From positions 1-45,525 of the forward strand of contig NZ_MKJY01000477.1 of assembly GCF_001942465.1 (NCBI RefSeq): a DNA stretch of 45,525 bases. Direction: 5' to 3'. Each line of letters opens with the position of its first letter. The stretch's first letter is position 1. The stretch is from Actinomadura sp. CNU-125. GTDB lineage: Bacteria; Actinomycetota; Actinomycetes; Streptosporangiales; Streptosporangiaceae. This document shows positions 1 through 8,873 of the stretch, piece after piece. The translations under genes and the position numbers were made by a program. The notes beneath the pieces were generated by a model. That model ran no database searches, was not told where the DNA came from, and was given only the letters and a program-made list of their open reading frames with translations.

Positions 1-591
1 CCCGCGCCGCCCGAACCCCCCGAACCGCCTCCCGGACGGCCTCCCGGACGGCGGCCGGGCCGCGTCCTGCGGGCGCTGTCGCTCGCCGAGGCGGTCCTCG
101 CCGCTCTCCTGCTCACGCTGATCGGCGCGCTGATGCTGCTCCAGGCCGCGCAGCGCTACCTGCCCGGCGGCGGCTGGGTCTGGACGGGCGAGCTCGCGCG
201 GTTCTCGTTCGTCTGGCTCACCTTCGCCATGGCGGGCTACCTGATGGCGCGCGACGGCCACGTCGCCCTGAAGGTGGTCGACATCGTGGCCGGGCCCCGG
301 CTGCTGCGCGTCATCGGCATCGCCGCCAACGTCACCGTCACGATCGTGTGCCTCAACCTGCTCTACGAGGCGTGGGTCCTGGTGACGACCGACGACGCGC
401 AGTCCTCGCCCGCGCTCGGCATGCCGATGCGCCTCTTCTACGTGATCCCGCTCATCGGGCTGGCCCTCACGGCCGTCCGTTCGACCGTCGCCGTCTTCCG
501 CCCGGAACCCGAGACGGACGGGACGGACGAGCCGGACGAAACGGGCGGGACGCCCGAGCCGGCCGGTCCCGACAACCGAGAGGAGGGGTAG
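1..591 (+). CDS. TRAP transporter small permease (DctQ family), 5' end outside window
   Basis: Membrane subunit of a tripartite ATP-independent periplasmic (TRAP) transporter, which imports organic acids using an ion gradient. The frame is open from the first base, and the first membrane helix (LSLAEAVLAALLLTLIGALM, bases about 79-138) lies before the first ATG at 133. That ATG is therefore probably internal and the true start lies upstream. Four hydrophobic segments are visible. The family's W-x-x-E region is present as WTGELARFSFVWLTF. The C-terminus is a low-complexity acidic tail (DGTDEPDETGG). The stop lies 5 bases before the large-permease start, and the binding protein follows, giving the usual Q-M-P order. 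Family call is firm; the substrate is inferred only from the dehydroquinase and dehydroshikimate dehydratase genes downstream. Confidence 0.88.
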   Translation, partial: PAPPEPPEPPPGRPPGRRPGRVLRALSLAEAVLAALLLTLIGALMLLQAAQRYLPGGGWVWTGELARFSFVWLTFAMAGYLMARDGHVALKVVDIVAGPRLLRVIGIAANVTVTIVCLNLLYEAWVLVTTDDAQSSPALGMPMRLFYVIPLIGLALTAVRSTVAVFRPEPETDGTDEPDETGGTPEPAGPDNREEG

Positions 592-596
592 CCGAC

Positions 597-1871
597 ATGG
601 ACATGGTGCTGCTCGCCGTCGCCATCGCCGCGCTCCTGCTGCTGCGCGTTCCCGTGGCGTTCGCGCTGCTCGGCCCCTGCCTGACCTACGTCTCCCTGGA
701 GGGCTACTCGGCGGGACTGAGCGTCCGGCAGACCACCGAGGCGCTCAACAGCTTCCCGCTGCTGGCCGTCCCGCTCTTCATCCTCGTCGGCGTCGTCGCG
801 AACCGCGCGGGCATCGGCGACCGGCTGTTCGAGTTCGCGCTCGCCGCCGCCGGCCGCGTCCGGGGCAGCCTCGGCTACGTCAACGTCGGGGTGAGCCTGG
901 GGTTCTCCTGGATGAGCGGGTCGGCCCTCGCCGACGCCGCCGGTCTCGGCAAGGTCGAGATCCCGCACATGATCCGCAAGGGGTACCCGCCGCGGTTCGC
1001 CGTCGGCCTCAGCGCGTCGTCCGCGCTGCTCGGGCCGATCATGCCGCCGAGCATCCCCGCGGTCGTCTACGCGGGCATCGCCGGGGTCTCGACGGGCGCG
1101 CTGTTCGCGGCGTCGATCGGTCCCGCGTTCCTCATGGCGGCGGGCATGGCGATCATGGTGTACGTCGTGATGCGCAAGCGGGACGACCTGCGCGGCGAGG
1201 CGTTCTCGTGGCAGCGGCTCCGGGCCAGCGGGGTGCGCGTCCTCGGCCCGCTGGGCGCCCCGGTGATCATCCTCGGCGGCATCCTCGGCGGCGTGTTCAC
1301 GCCGACCGAGGCCGCGGCGGCGGCCGCCGCCTACGTGCTCGTGCTCGGCGCCGTCTACCGCAGCATCGGCTGGCGGGACCTGTTCGGCATCGCCCGGGAG
1401 ACCGCCGAGACCACGGCGTCCATCACCCTGATCATCGGCGCGTCCGGGCTGCTCGGCTGGATCCTCGCCCGGGAGCGGGTGCCGCAGGCGGTCGCCGACG
1501 CCATGCTGGGCTTCACCGACAACACCATCGTGTTCCTGCTCCTGGTCAACCTCCTGATGATCGTGCTCGGCGCCATCCTGGAGGGGCTCTCCGTCCTGGT
1601 GATCACGGTGCCGATCCTGCTCCCGATCGCCACCGAGTTCGGCGTCGACCCGATGCACTTCGGCGTGATCCTCATCCTGAACCTGATGATCGGGCTGCTC
1701 ACGCCGCCGATCGGCGCGGTGCTCTACGTCATGAGCCCGGTCTCGGGAGTGCCGGTCCACGAGGTCTTCCGCGGCACCCTGCCGTTCCTGATCCCGCTGC
1801 TGGCCGTCCTGATGCTGATCACGTTCGTCCCCGCGACGGTCACCTTCCTGCCCGCGCTGTTCGGCTTGTAG
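597..1871 (+). CDS. TRAP transporter large permease (DctM family)
   Basis: Twelve-helix transport subunit that carries the substrate pathway of the TRAP system. The 424-residue length and almost continuous hydrophobic segments fit DctM. Family-typical stretches include SGSALADAAGLGKVEIP, SALLGPIMPPSIPAVVYAG and the C-terminal NLMIGLLTPPIGAVLYV. ATG 597 is chosen because a strong ribosome site (GAGAGGAGGGG, 578-588) precedes it and the first helix follows at once; the open frame extends further upstream only because it overlaps dctQ. It is co-transcribed with the small permease and with the binding protein 55 bases downstream. No odd features. Confidence 0.93.
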   Translation: MDMVLLAVAIAALLLLRVPVAFALLGPCLTYVSLEGYSAGLSVRQTTEALNSFPLLAVPLFILVGVVANRAGIGDRLFEFALAAAGRVRGSLGYVNVGVSLGFSWMSGSALADAAGLGKVEIPHMIRKGYPPRFAVGLSASSALLGPIMPPSIPAVVYAGIAGVSTGALFAASIGPAFLMAAGMAIMVYVVMRKRDDLRGEAFSWQRLRASGVRVLGPLGAPVIILGGILGGVFTPTEAAAAAAAYVLVLGAVYRSIGWRDLFGIARETAETTASITLIIGASGLLGWILARERVPQAVADAMLGFTDNTIVFLLLVNLLMIVLGAILEGLSVLVITVPILLPIATEFGVDPMHFGVILILNLMIGLLTPPIGAVLYVMSPVSGVPVHEVFRGTLPFLIPLLAVLMLITFVPATVTFLPALFGL

Positions 1872-1926
1872 CGCGCCCCGACCCCCGACCCCGCCCCACC
1901 CCCACCCCCGTTGAGGAGCAAGGCAC

Positions 1927-2955
1927 ATGCGCAAGACCCCCGGAAAGGCCCCCGGCAAGGCGCTGACGGCGCTGGCCGCCGCGGCCGTCCTGACGGCCGG
2001 TTGCAGTGCGATGAACAGCGGAGACGACGGCGGGACCGTCAAGCTGTCCTTCGCCAACAGCCACGCCGCCGACCATCCGCACACCCGCTGCGGGATCGAG
2101 GCGGTAGCCGACAAGATCAACGGCCAGGACCTCGGCATGGAGATCGAGACCTTCGCCAACAGCCAGCTCGGCGACGACGCCGCGCGCTTCACGTCCGTCA
2201 AGACCGGCGACCTCGACATGGACGTGCAGGGCTCGTCCGCGCTCGCCGCGAGCTACGCGCCCATCGGCGTCCTCGACATGGCCTACGCGTTCGACGGCCC
2301 GGACCACCTGTTCGGCTTCTTCGACGGCACGCGCGGCACCGAGCTGAAGAAGGACTTCGCCACGGCGACCGGCGCCCAGGTCCTGGGCGTCTGGTTCTTC
2401 GGCATGCGGCACTTCAGCGCCAACTCCCCGATCCGCGAGCCCGCCGACTTCAAGGGCCTGCGGATGCGGTTCCCCGACTCCGAGATCTACCTGGAGAACG
2501 CCAAGGCGATCGGCGCGGAGGCCACCGCGGTCGCGTTCGAGGAGCTGTACCTCAGCCTGCAGCGCGGGATCATCGACGGGCAGGAGAACCCGATCCCGAC
2601 GATCGCGGCGAAGAGCCTCGAAGAGGTCCAGAGCCACGTCAGCCTCACCGGCCACCAGACCGGCTCCCAGCTCATCGTCATCAACGGCGACCGCTGGAAG
2701 GAGCTCTCGCCCGAGCAGCAGCAGGCGCTGCGGAAGGCGGTCTCGGACACCCGCGCCGAGAACCGCAAGTGCATCGAGGAGGCGGAGACGAAGGTCCTCG
2801 CCGAGTGGCGGAGCAAGGGCAAGCCCACGATCGTCGAGGACGTCGACCGCACCGCGTTCGCCGAGAAGGCCGGGAAGTACTTCGGCGAGCACCTCAAGGG
2901 CGAGCAGGCCGAGCTGTACAAGGCGATCCGCTCGTCCGCCCCCGGCAAGTCCTGA
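1927..2955 (+). CDS. TRAP transporter solute-binding lipoprotein (DctP family)
   Basis: Extracytoplasmic substrate-binding component of the TRAP system, 342 residues. The N-terminus is a lipoprotein signal: basic MRKTPGK, a hydrophobic Ala-rich core, then lipobox LTAGC with lipidated Cys at about residue 25, as expected for anchoring in a Gram-positive. The family core is present: KGLRMRFPDSEIY, whose Arg normally contacts the substrate carboxylate, and LQRGIIDGQENP. A ribosome site (GAGGAG, about 1913-1918) precedes ATG 1927. A perfect 15-bp hairpin follows before aroQ and may hold this gene's transcript level above that of the genes after it. A shikimate/quinate-type ligand is inferred from context, not seen in the protein. 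Confidence 0.93.
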   Translation: MRKTPGKAPGKALTALAAAAVLTAGCSAMNSGDDGGTVKLSFANSHAADHPHTRCGIEAVADKINGQDLGMEIETFANSQLGDDAARFTSVKTGDLDMDVQGSSALAASYAPIGVLDMAYAFDGPDHLFGFFDGTRGTELKKDFATATGAQVLGVWFFGMRHFSANSPIREPADFKGLRMRFPDSEIYLENAKAIGAEATAVAFEELYLSLQRGIIDGQENPIPTIAAKSLEEVQSHVSLTGHQTGSQLIVINGDRWKELSPEQQQALRKAVSDTRAENRKCIEEAETKVLAEWRSKGKPTIVEDVDRTAFAEKAGKYFGEHLKGEQAELYKAIRSSAPGKS

Positions 2956-2983
2956 CCGCCCCCGACCGCCGAACGCCCGAACG

Positions 2984-3017
2984 GCCGGACGGCCGGACGC
3001 AGGTCCGGCCGTCCGGC
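2984..3017 (+). terminator. Perfect 15-bp stem-loop between dctP and aroQ
   Basis: Arms 2984-2998 (GCCGGACGGCCGGAC) and 3003-3017 are exact reverse complements around a 4-base loop, GCAG. No T-run follows, which is usual for actinobacterial terminators. Because aroQ lies on the same strand 28 bases later, it may be a partial terminator or an mRNA-stabilising 3' end for the binding-protein message. Confidence 0.6.
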
Positions 3018-3045
3018 ACCCGCTGAACCACGGAAGGACCGACTC

Positions 3046-3489
3046 GTGCAGGTTCGCGTGCTGAACGGACCCAACCTCGGCAGGCTCGGGGTAAGGGAAC
3101 CGGAGAAGTACGGCACCGCCACCTACGCCCAGCTCGTCGAGACCTGCCGGGCGGCGGCCGACGAGCTGGGCGTGGAGGCGACGATCCGGCAGACCGACGC
3201 CGAGCACGAGATGCTCGGCTGGATCCACGAGGCCGCCGACGACGGCGCGGCCGTGGTGCTCAACCCGGCGGCGTGGACGCACACGTCCGTCGCGCTGCGC
3301 GACGCCTGCGCGATGCTGACGGCGCCGCTCGTCGAGGTGCACCTGACGAACGTGCACGCCCGCGAGGAGTTCCGGCGCCACTCGTACATCTCGCCGGTCG
3401 CCGCCGCGGTGATCGCCGGCTGCGGCATCGACGGGTACGTCCTCGCACTGCGATGGCTCGCGGCCCGCGCCCGGCCGGGCGGATCGTGA
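3046..3489 (+). CDS. aroQ: Type II 3-dehydroquinate dehydratase
   Basis: Interconverts 3-dehydroquinate and 3-dehydroshikimate. The 147-residue length is exactly that of the type II family. Active-site motifs are intact: NGPNLGRLG with flexible-loop Arg17 and catalytic Tyr22, the anchor [14 protein letters not shown], and FRRHSY with catalytic His112. The start is GTG 3046, placed by the ribosome site GGAAGGA (3032-3038). The gene lies between a TRAP importer and a dehydroshikimate dehydratase rather than beside shikimate-synthesis genes. A catabolic (quinate-using, quiB-like) role is therefore likelier than aromatic amino acid synthesis; that is an inference. Its TGA overlaps an in-frame GTG (3486) of the next gene. 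Confidence 0.93.
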   Translation: MQVRVLNGPNLGRLGVREPEKYGTATYAQLVETCRAAADELGVEATIRQTDAEHEMLGWIHEAADDGAAVVLNPAAWTHTSVALRDACAMLTAPLVEVHLTNVHAREEFRRHSYISPVAAAVIAGCGIDGYVLALRWLAARARPGGS

Positions 3490-3524
3490 ACCGGGCGGCC
3501 CCGGGAACGGAAGGAGGACCGGCC

Positions 3525-5361
3525 TTGCGACGATCGATCGCGACGGTGTGCCTGTCCGGCACGCTGGAGGACAAACTGGACGCGGCCGCGGCGGCCGGGT
3601 TCGACGGCGTCGAGATCTTCGAGAACGACCTGCTCGGCTGCCCGCTGGAACCCGAGCGGGTCGCGGAACGGTGCGCCGATCTGGGGCTGACCGTCGAGCT
3701 CTACCAGCCGTTCCGCGACTTCGAGGCCGTCCCGGCGGACCTGCACCGGCGGAACCTGCGCCGCGCCGGGCGCAAGTTCGACCTGGCGCGGCGGCTCGGC
3801 GCCCGCACCGTCCTGGTGTGCTCGTCGGTCGCGGCCGAGGCCGTCGACGACGACGCGCTGGCCGCGCGGCAGCTGCACGCCCTCGCCGACGTCGCCGCCG
3901 AGCACGGGGTCCGCGTCGCCTACGAGGCCCTGGCCTGGGGGAAGCACGTCCGGACGTGGGAGCGTTCGGCGGACCTCGTCCTGCGCGGCGACCATCCCGC
4001 GCTCGGACTGTGCCTCGACAGCTTCCACGTCCTGTCGGTGGGCGGCGACATCGCGGGCATCGCGGGGTTCCCCGCCGAGAAGCTCTTCTTCCTCCAGCTC
4101 GCCGACGCGCCGCACATGCGCATGGACGTCCTGCAGTGGAGCCGCCACCACCGGCTCTTCCCCGGGCAGGGGTCCTTCGACCTCACCGGCTTCACCTCGC
4201 GGGTGCTCGCGGCGGGCTACCAGGGGCCGCTGTCGCTGGAGGTCTTCAACGACGTCTTCCGGCAGGCGCCGCCCGGCCGCGCGGCCGTCGACGCGATGCG
4301 CTCGCTGATCGTGCTGGAGGAGTCGCTCGTCCACGCCGAAGCAGCCGACGGCGACCGTCCCGCGCCGCTCCCGGCCGCGCCCGCGCCGGAGGGGTTCGCG
4401 TTCGTGGAGCTGGCGGTCGACGCCGAGGCCGAGGCCGAGTGGCCCGGACGCTCGCCGCGACGGGGTTCGCGCACGTCGGGCAGCATCGGTCCAAGCCGGT
4501 GCAGCTGTGGCGGCAGGGCGACGCCCGCGTCCTGCTCAACGCCGCGGCCCCGGCGGCGGCCGCGGGCGCGGCCATCGGCGCGTTCGCCGTCGAGACCGCC
4601 GACCCCGGACGCGCGGCGAGCGCGCCACCGCGCTGCTCGCCCCCGTCCTGCCGCGCAGCCGCAGCGCCGCCGAGGCCGACCTGACCTCGGTGGCCGCCCC
4701 GGACGGCACCGCCGTCTTCTTCTGCCGAACGGGCGCGCCGGACGGCTGGCGCGGCGACTTCATCCTCTCCGGATCGCCCGGGGAGACCCGCACCGGCGTC
4801 ACCGCGATCGACCACCTCGCGCTGTCGCAGCCGTTCGACGCGTTCGACGAGGCGACCCTGTTCTACCGGTCGCTGTTCGGCCTCGCGCCCGAGCACGACG
4901 CCGAGCTCGCCGCGCCGTTCGGGCTCGTCCGCAGCCGGGCGGTCACCGACCCGGACCGCCGGCTGCGCCTGCTCCTCGACGGGACGCTGCTGCGCCGCGG
5001 CGCCTGGGCCCCGGCCGTCCCCGATCCGCAGCACGTCGCGTTCGCCACCGACGACATCTTCCGCACCGCGCGGGCGCTGCGCGAGCGCGGCGCCCCGCTC
5101 CTGGCCGTCCCGGGCAACTACTACGACGACCTGGACGCCCGGCTGCCGCTCGCCCCGGACCTGCTCCGCGCCCTCCGCGAGAACGACGTCATGTACGACC
5201 GGGACGGCGACGCCGAGTACTTCCACCTGTGCACGGAGATCCTCGGGTCGCGGGTGTTCTTCGAGTTCGTGCAGCGGACGTCCGGCTACACCGGGTACGG
5301 CACCGTCAACGCGCCCGTCCGCATGGCCGCCCACCGGGCCGCGCACTCCCGCGGGCGGTGA
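3525..5361 (+). CDS. Two-domain 3-dehydroshikimate dehydratase (QuiC1-like, TIM barrel plus VOC domain), interrupted by two frameshifts
   Basis: Expected to convert 3-dehydroshikimate to protocatechuate, the entry to the beta-ketoadipate pathway. Residues 1 to about 300 form a sugar-isomerase-like TIM barrel with candidate metal ligands in VAYEALAWGK, LCLDSFHVLS, FFLQLADAP and LSLEVFND. The rest is a 4-hydroxyphenylpyruvate-dioxygenase-like VOC domain (VGQHRSKPVQLW, IDHLALSQPF, QHVAFATDDIF, VFFEFVQRTSG). The frame changes at about 4439 (GAG.TGGCC) and about 4618 (GCGGCG.AG); each is mended by one extra G, giving about 612 residues. TTG 3525 is preferred because GGAAGGAGG (3509-3517) stands 7 bases before it and the protein then begins LRRSIATVCLSG. 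GTG 3486, overlapping the aroQ stop, is the alternative. Family call is strong; whether the gene is intact in the organism is unknown. Confidence 0.82.
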
Positions 5362-5389
5362 TCAACGGCCCGCCGTCCGGGGTATGAGT

Positions 5390-5405
5390 ACCCCCGTTCG
5401 GGGGT
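5390..5405 (+). terminator. Short stem-loop after the dehydroshikimate dehydratase gene
   Basis: ACCCCC-GTTC-GGGGGT forms a 6-bp stem with a tetraloop, 28 bases after the stop. It probably marks the end of the quinate/shikimate message, separating it from the ligase pair, though there is no T-run. Confidence 0.4.
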
Positions 5406-5421
5406 GGCGTGGGTCACGCTG

Positions 5422-5431
5422 GTTGGCCAAC
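5422..5431. promoter_or_regulatory. Palindrome upstream of the acyl-CoA ligase pair
   Basis: GTTGGCCAAC is a perfect 10-base palindrome 40 bases before ATG 5472, inside the only gap (110 bases) between the dehydratase and the ligases. It could be an operator, possibly for the GAF-LuxR protein encoded after the ligases. No clear -35/-10 pair was identified. Confidence 0.3.
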
Positions 5432-5471
5432 GATGCTCCGGAGGTGTCCGTCCGGCCACGAGGAGAGTGCA

Positions 5472-7154
5472 ATGCCGGCAGTCGAGTTCCGCGGGGCGCG
5501 CGACTTCCTGCTCGCGAACCGCGACGACTACGCGGTGGCGTACGAGCGGTTCCGCTGGCCGGTGCTGACCGGCTTCAACTGGGCGATCGACTGGTTCGAC
5601 CGGATCGCGGAGGACAACGACGCGCCCGCGCTGTGGATCGTCGAGGAGGACGGGACGGAGGCGAAGTTCTCCTTCGCGGAGCTGTCCCGGCGGTCGAACC
5701 AGGTCGCGAACCTGCTGCGCGGGCACGGGGTGCGGCGCGGCGACCGGGTCGTCCTGATGCTCGGCAACCAGGTCGAGCTGTGGGAGACGGTGCTCGCGGC
5801 GATGAAGCTCGGCGCGGTGCTGATCCCGTGCACGCCGCTGCTCGGGCCCGCCGACCTCCAGGATCGGCTGACCCGGGGCGCGGCCGGGCACGTGGTGACG
5901 GGCGCCGAGCACGCCGGGAAGTTCGACGGCCTGAAGGGCGACTTCACGCGGATCGCGGTGGGCGGGCCCGTCGCGGGGTGGGTCGGGTACGCCGACGCGT
6001 ACGGCCTGTCCGAGGAGTTCGTCCCGTACGGGCAGACGATGTCGAGCGACACGCTGCTGCTGTACTTCACGTCGGGGACGACCGCGCAGCCGAAGCTCGT
6101 CGAGCACACGCACGCGTCGTATCCGGCGGGGCACCTGTCGACGATGTACTGGATCGGGCTCCGGCCGGGCGACGTCCACCTCAACATCTCGTCGCCCGGG
6201 TGGGCGAAGCACGCGTGGAGCAACGTCTTCGCCCCGTGGGACGCCGAGGCGTGCGTGTTCATCTTCAACTACACGCGGTTCGACGCGGACCGGCTGCTCG
6301 ACACGATCGAGCGGTGCGGCGTGACGAGTTTCTGCGCGCCGCCGACGGTGTGGCGGATGCTGATCCAGGCCGACCTCGGCCGGCTGAGCACGCCGCCACG
6401 CGAGGTGGTGGCGGCGGGCGAGCCGCTGAACCCCGAGGTGATCCAGCGGGTGAAGGACGCCTGGGGCCGCACGATCCGGGACGGCTTCGGACAGACCGAG
6501 ACGACCGTGCAGATCGCGAACACGCCGGGCCAGCCGGTGAAGCCGGGGTCGATGGGACGGCCGGTGCCGGGCTACCGGGTCGCGCTGATCGATCCGGTGA
6601 CGGGCAAGCCGGGCGACGAGGGCGAGATCTGCCTGGAGCTGGAGGACCGGCCGCTCGGGCTGATGGTCGGGTACCACGGCGACGAGGCCCGGACGGCCGA
6701 GGCGATGGCGGACGGCTTCTACCACACGGGCGACATCGGCTCCCGCGACGAAGACGGGTACATCACCTATGTCGGGCGGGCGGACGACGTGTTCAAGGCG
6801 TCCGACTACAAGATCTCCCCGTTCGAGCTGGAGAGCGTGCTGATCGAGCACGAGGCGGTGGCGGAGGCGGCCGTGGTGCCGTCGCCCGACCCGGTGCGGC
6901 TCGCGGTGCCGAAGGCGTACGTGACGCTGGCCGCCGGGTGGGAGCCGGACGCGGCGACCGCGAAGGCGATCTTCGCGCACAGCCGGGCGCAGCTGTCCCC
7001 GTACAAGCGGGTCCGGCTGCTGGAATTCGGTGAGCTTCCGAAGACGATCTCCGGCAAGATCCGTCGGGTGGAACTGCGGACGAGCGAGATCGGCAAGCAT
7101 CCGGGGGCCGGCGACCGGCCCGAAGGCGAGTTCCGTGAGGAGGACCTGCGATGA
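5472..7154 (+). CDS. AMP-forming acyl-CoA synthetase, medium-chain/acetyl-CoA-synthetase-like
   Basis: Adenylates a carboxylic acid and transfers it to CoA. It has 560 residues. The phosphate-binding loop [11 protein letters not shown] is at about 198-208, followed by [15 protein letters not shown] and the C-terminal [10 protein letters not shown], whose Lys529 is the expected adenylation lysine. Overall it resembles the medium-chain acyl/benzoate-type branch rather than long-chain FadD. ATG 5472 follows GAGGAGAG (5460-5467). Its last bases form ATGA with the next ligase, so the two are translationally coupled. The substrate is unknown. A plant-type aromatic acid would fit the neighbouring quinate/shikimate genes, but that is only inference. 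Confidence 0.88.
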   Translation: MPAVEFRGARDFLLANRDDYAVAYERFRWPVLTGFNWAIDWFDRIAEDNDAPALWIVEEDGTEAKFSFAELSRRSNQVANLLRGHGVRRGDRVVLMLGNQVELWETVLAAMKLGAVLIPCTPLLGPADLQDRLTRGAAGHVVTGAEHAGKFDGLKGDFTRIAVGGPVAGWVGYADAYGLSEEFVPYGQTMSSDTLLLYFTSGTTAQPKLVEHTHASYPAGHLSTMYWIGLRPGDVHLNISSPGWAKHAWSNVFAPWDAEACVFIFNYTRFDADRLLDTIERCGVTSFCAPPTVWRMLIQADLGRLSTPPREVVAAGEPLNPEVIQRVKDAWGRTIRDGFGQTETTVQIANTPGQPVKPGSMGRPVPGYRVALIDPVTGKPGDEGEICLELEDRPLGLMVGYHGDEARTAEAMADGFYHTGDIGSRDEDGYITYVGRADDVFKASDYKISPFELESVLIEHEAVAEAAVVPSPDPVRLAVPKAYVTLAAGWEPDAATAKAIFAHSRAQLSPYKRVRLLEFGELPKTISGKIRRVELRTSEIGKHPGAGDRPEGEFREEDLR

Positions 7155-8794
7155 CGCTCTCGTACGCCTCCGGTGTGTCGAAGGCGCCGCTGCTCGGCGA
7201 CACGATCGGCGCGAACCTGGACCGGACGGTCGAGCTGCACCCCGACCGGGACGCGGTGGTGGAGTACGCGACGGACCGCCGCTGGACGTACGCGCGGTTC
7301 GCCGCCGACGTCGACGCGGTCGCGCTCGGCCTGCACGGGCGCGGGGTCGGCAAGGGCGACCGGGTCGCGATCTGGGCGCCGAACTGCGCCGAGTGGATGC
7401 TCGTGCAGTACGCGACGGCGAAGCTCGGCGCGATCCTCGTGAACATCAACCCGTCGTACCGGGTGCACGAACTCGAATTCGTCCTGAACCAGGCGGGCGT
7501 CCGCACGCTCGTCGCGGCGCCGGTGTTCAAGACGTCCGACTACGCCGGGATGATCGAGCAGGTGCGGCCGCGCTGCCCGGCGCTGACGGACGTGCTGCTG
7601 ATCGGCACCCCGGTGTGGGACGAGCTGCTCGCGGCCGGTCGGGCGGGCGACCCGGCGGTGCTGGCGGAGATCGGGGCGGGGCTGAGCGCCGACGACCCGA
7701 TCAACATCCAGTACACGTCGGGGACGACCGGGTTCCCGAAGGGCGCGACGCTCTCGCACCACAACATCCTGAACAACGGCTACTTCGTCGGCGAGCTGTG
7801 CGGCTACGACGAGGAGGACCGCATCTGCGTGCCGGTGCCCTTCTACCACTGCTTCGGCATGGTGATGGGGAACCTGGCGGCGACGAGCCACGGCGCGTGC
7901 GTCGTGATCCCGTCGCCGGGGTTCGACGCGCGCGCGACGCTGCAGGCGGCGGCGTCCGAGCGCTGCACGTCGCTCTACGGGGTGCCGACGATGTTCATCG
8001 CGGTGCTGAACGAGCCGTCGCTGGGCTCGGCGGACCTGTCGAGCCTGCGCACCGGGATCATGGCGGGGTCGCCGTGCCCGGTGGAGGTGATGAAGCAGGT
8101 CATCGACCGGCTCGGCATGGGCGAGGTCACGATCTGCTACGGCATGACGGAAACGTCGCCCGTGTCCACGCAGACGCGGGCGGACGACACGCTGGACCGC
8201 CGCGTGTCCACGGTCGGGGCCGTCCACCCGCACCTGGAGGTGAAGGTCGTCGACCCGGCCACCGGCGTGACGGTCCCGCGCGGCACGGCCGGCGAGCTGT
8301 GCACGCGCGGCTACTCGGTCATGCTCGGCTACTGGGAGGAGCCGGAGAAGACGGCCGAGGTGATCGACGCGGCGCGCTGGATGCACACCGGCGACCTCGC
8401 GGTGATGGACGCCGACGGCTACGTCAACATCACCGGCCGGATCAAGGACATGGTGATCCGGGGCGGCGAGAACGTCTACCCGAGGGAGATCGAGGAGTTC
8501 CTCTACACCCATCCCGACATCGTGGACGCGCAGGTCATCGGCGTCCCCGACGAGCGGTACGGGGAGGAGCTGATGGCGTGGGTGCGGCTGCGGGACGGTG
8601 CGGAGCCGCTGACCGCCGAGGCGCTGCGGGCGTTCTGCGACGGCAAGCTCGCGCGCTACAAGATCCCCCGGTACGTGCACATCGTGGACGAGTTCCCCAT
8701 GACGGTCACCGGAAAGGTCCGGAAGGTCCAGATGCGGCAGGAGGCCGTGGACATCCTCGGCCTCGCGGACGCCGCCACCGCGAAGCACGCCTGA
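7151..8794 (+). CDS. AMP-forming fatty-acyl/aryl-CoA ligase (FadD-like)
   Basis: Second adenylate-forming CoA ligase, 547 residues, starting inside the stop of the first (ATGA, 7151-7154). Motifs: [11 protein letters not shown] at about 188-198, [39 protein letters not shown] and the terminal TGKVRK with Lys522. This is the ANL domain order of medium/long-chain acyl-CoA ligases. Two different ligases in one message could activate two acids of the same catabolic route, or related acids of different length. No dehydrogenase or hydratase is linked in the window, so no pathway can be named. A GAF-LuxR regulator gene follows 79 bases downstream. Confidence 0.9.
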   Translation: MTLSYASGVSKAPLLGDTIGANLDRTVELHPDRDAVVEYATDRRWTYARFAADVDAVALGLHGRGVGKGDRVAIWAPNCAEWMLVQYATAKLGAILVNINPSYRVHELEFVLNQAGVRTLVAAPVFKTSDYAGMIEQVRPRCPALTDVLLIGTPVWDELLAAGRAGDPAVLAEIGAGLSADDPINIQYTSGTTGFPKGATLSHHNILNNGYFVGELCGYDEEDRICVPVPFYHCFGMVMGNLAATSHGACVVIPSPGFDARATLQAAASERCTSLYGVPTMFIAVLNEPSLGSADLSSLRTGIMAGSPCPVEVMKQVIDRLGMGEVTICYGMTETSPVSTQTRADDTLDRRVSTVGAVHPHLEVKVVDPATGVTVPRGTAGELCTRGYSVMLGYWEEPEKTAEVIDAARWMHTGDLAVMDADGYVNITGRIKDMVIRGGENVYPREIEEFLYTHPDIVDAQVIGVPDERYGEELMAWVRLRDGAEPLTAEALRAFCDGKLARYKIPRYVHIVDEFPMTVTGKVRKVQMRQEAVDILGLADAATAKHA

Positions 8795-8873
8795 CCCGTC
8801 CGGACGACCGTCCGGGACGAACGCGGCGGGGCATCGGGTTACGGGACGGCCGCTTCCGGTGCATGCTGGTCAC

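Noticed and set aside
438..2219. 593-residue minus-strand ORF and similar long antisense frames across most genes
   Set aside because: They are mirror frames of high-GC genes: Arg/Asp/Gly/His-rich, no domains, no ribosome sites, and opposite to clearly conserved proteins.
2961..3017. Recurring GGACGG/CCGTCC units as a possible dispersed repeat family
   Set aside because: Short GC-rich words of this type recur everywhere in coding and non-coding parts of the window; apart from the hairpin at 2984-3017 there is no fixed unit or spacing.
1840..3381. 513-residue minus-strand ORF opposite dctP and aroQ
   Set aside because: Antisense to two well-supported genes; low-complexity composition and no motif.
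4430..4625. Programmed ribosomal frameshifting in the dehydroshikimate dehydratase gene
   Set aside because: No slippery heptamer or downstream structure at either break, two same-direction shifts would be needed, and the same error type occurs in many unrelated genes here.
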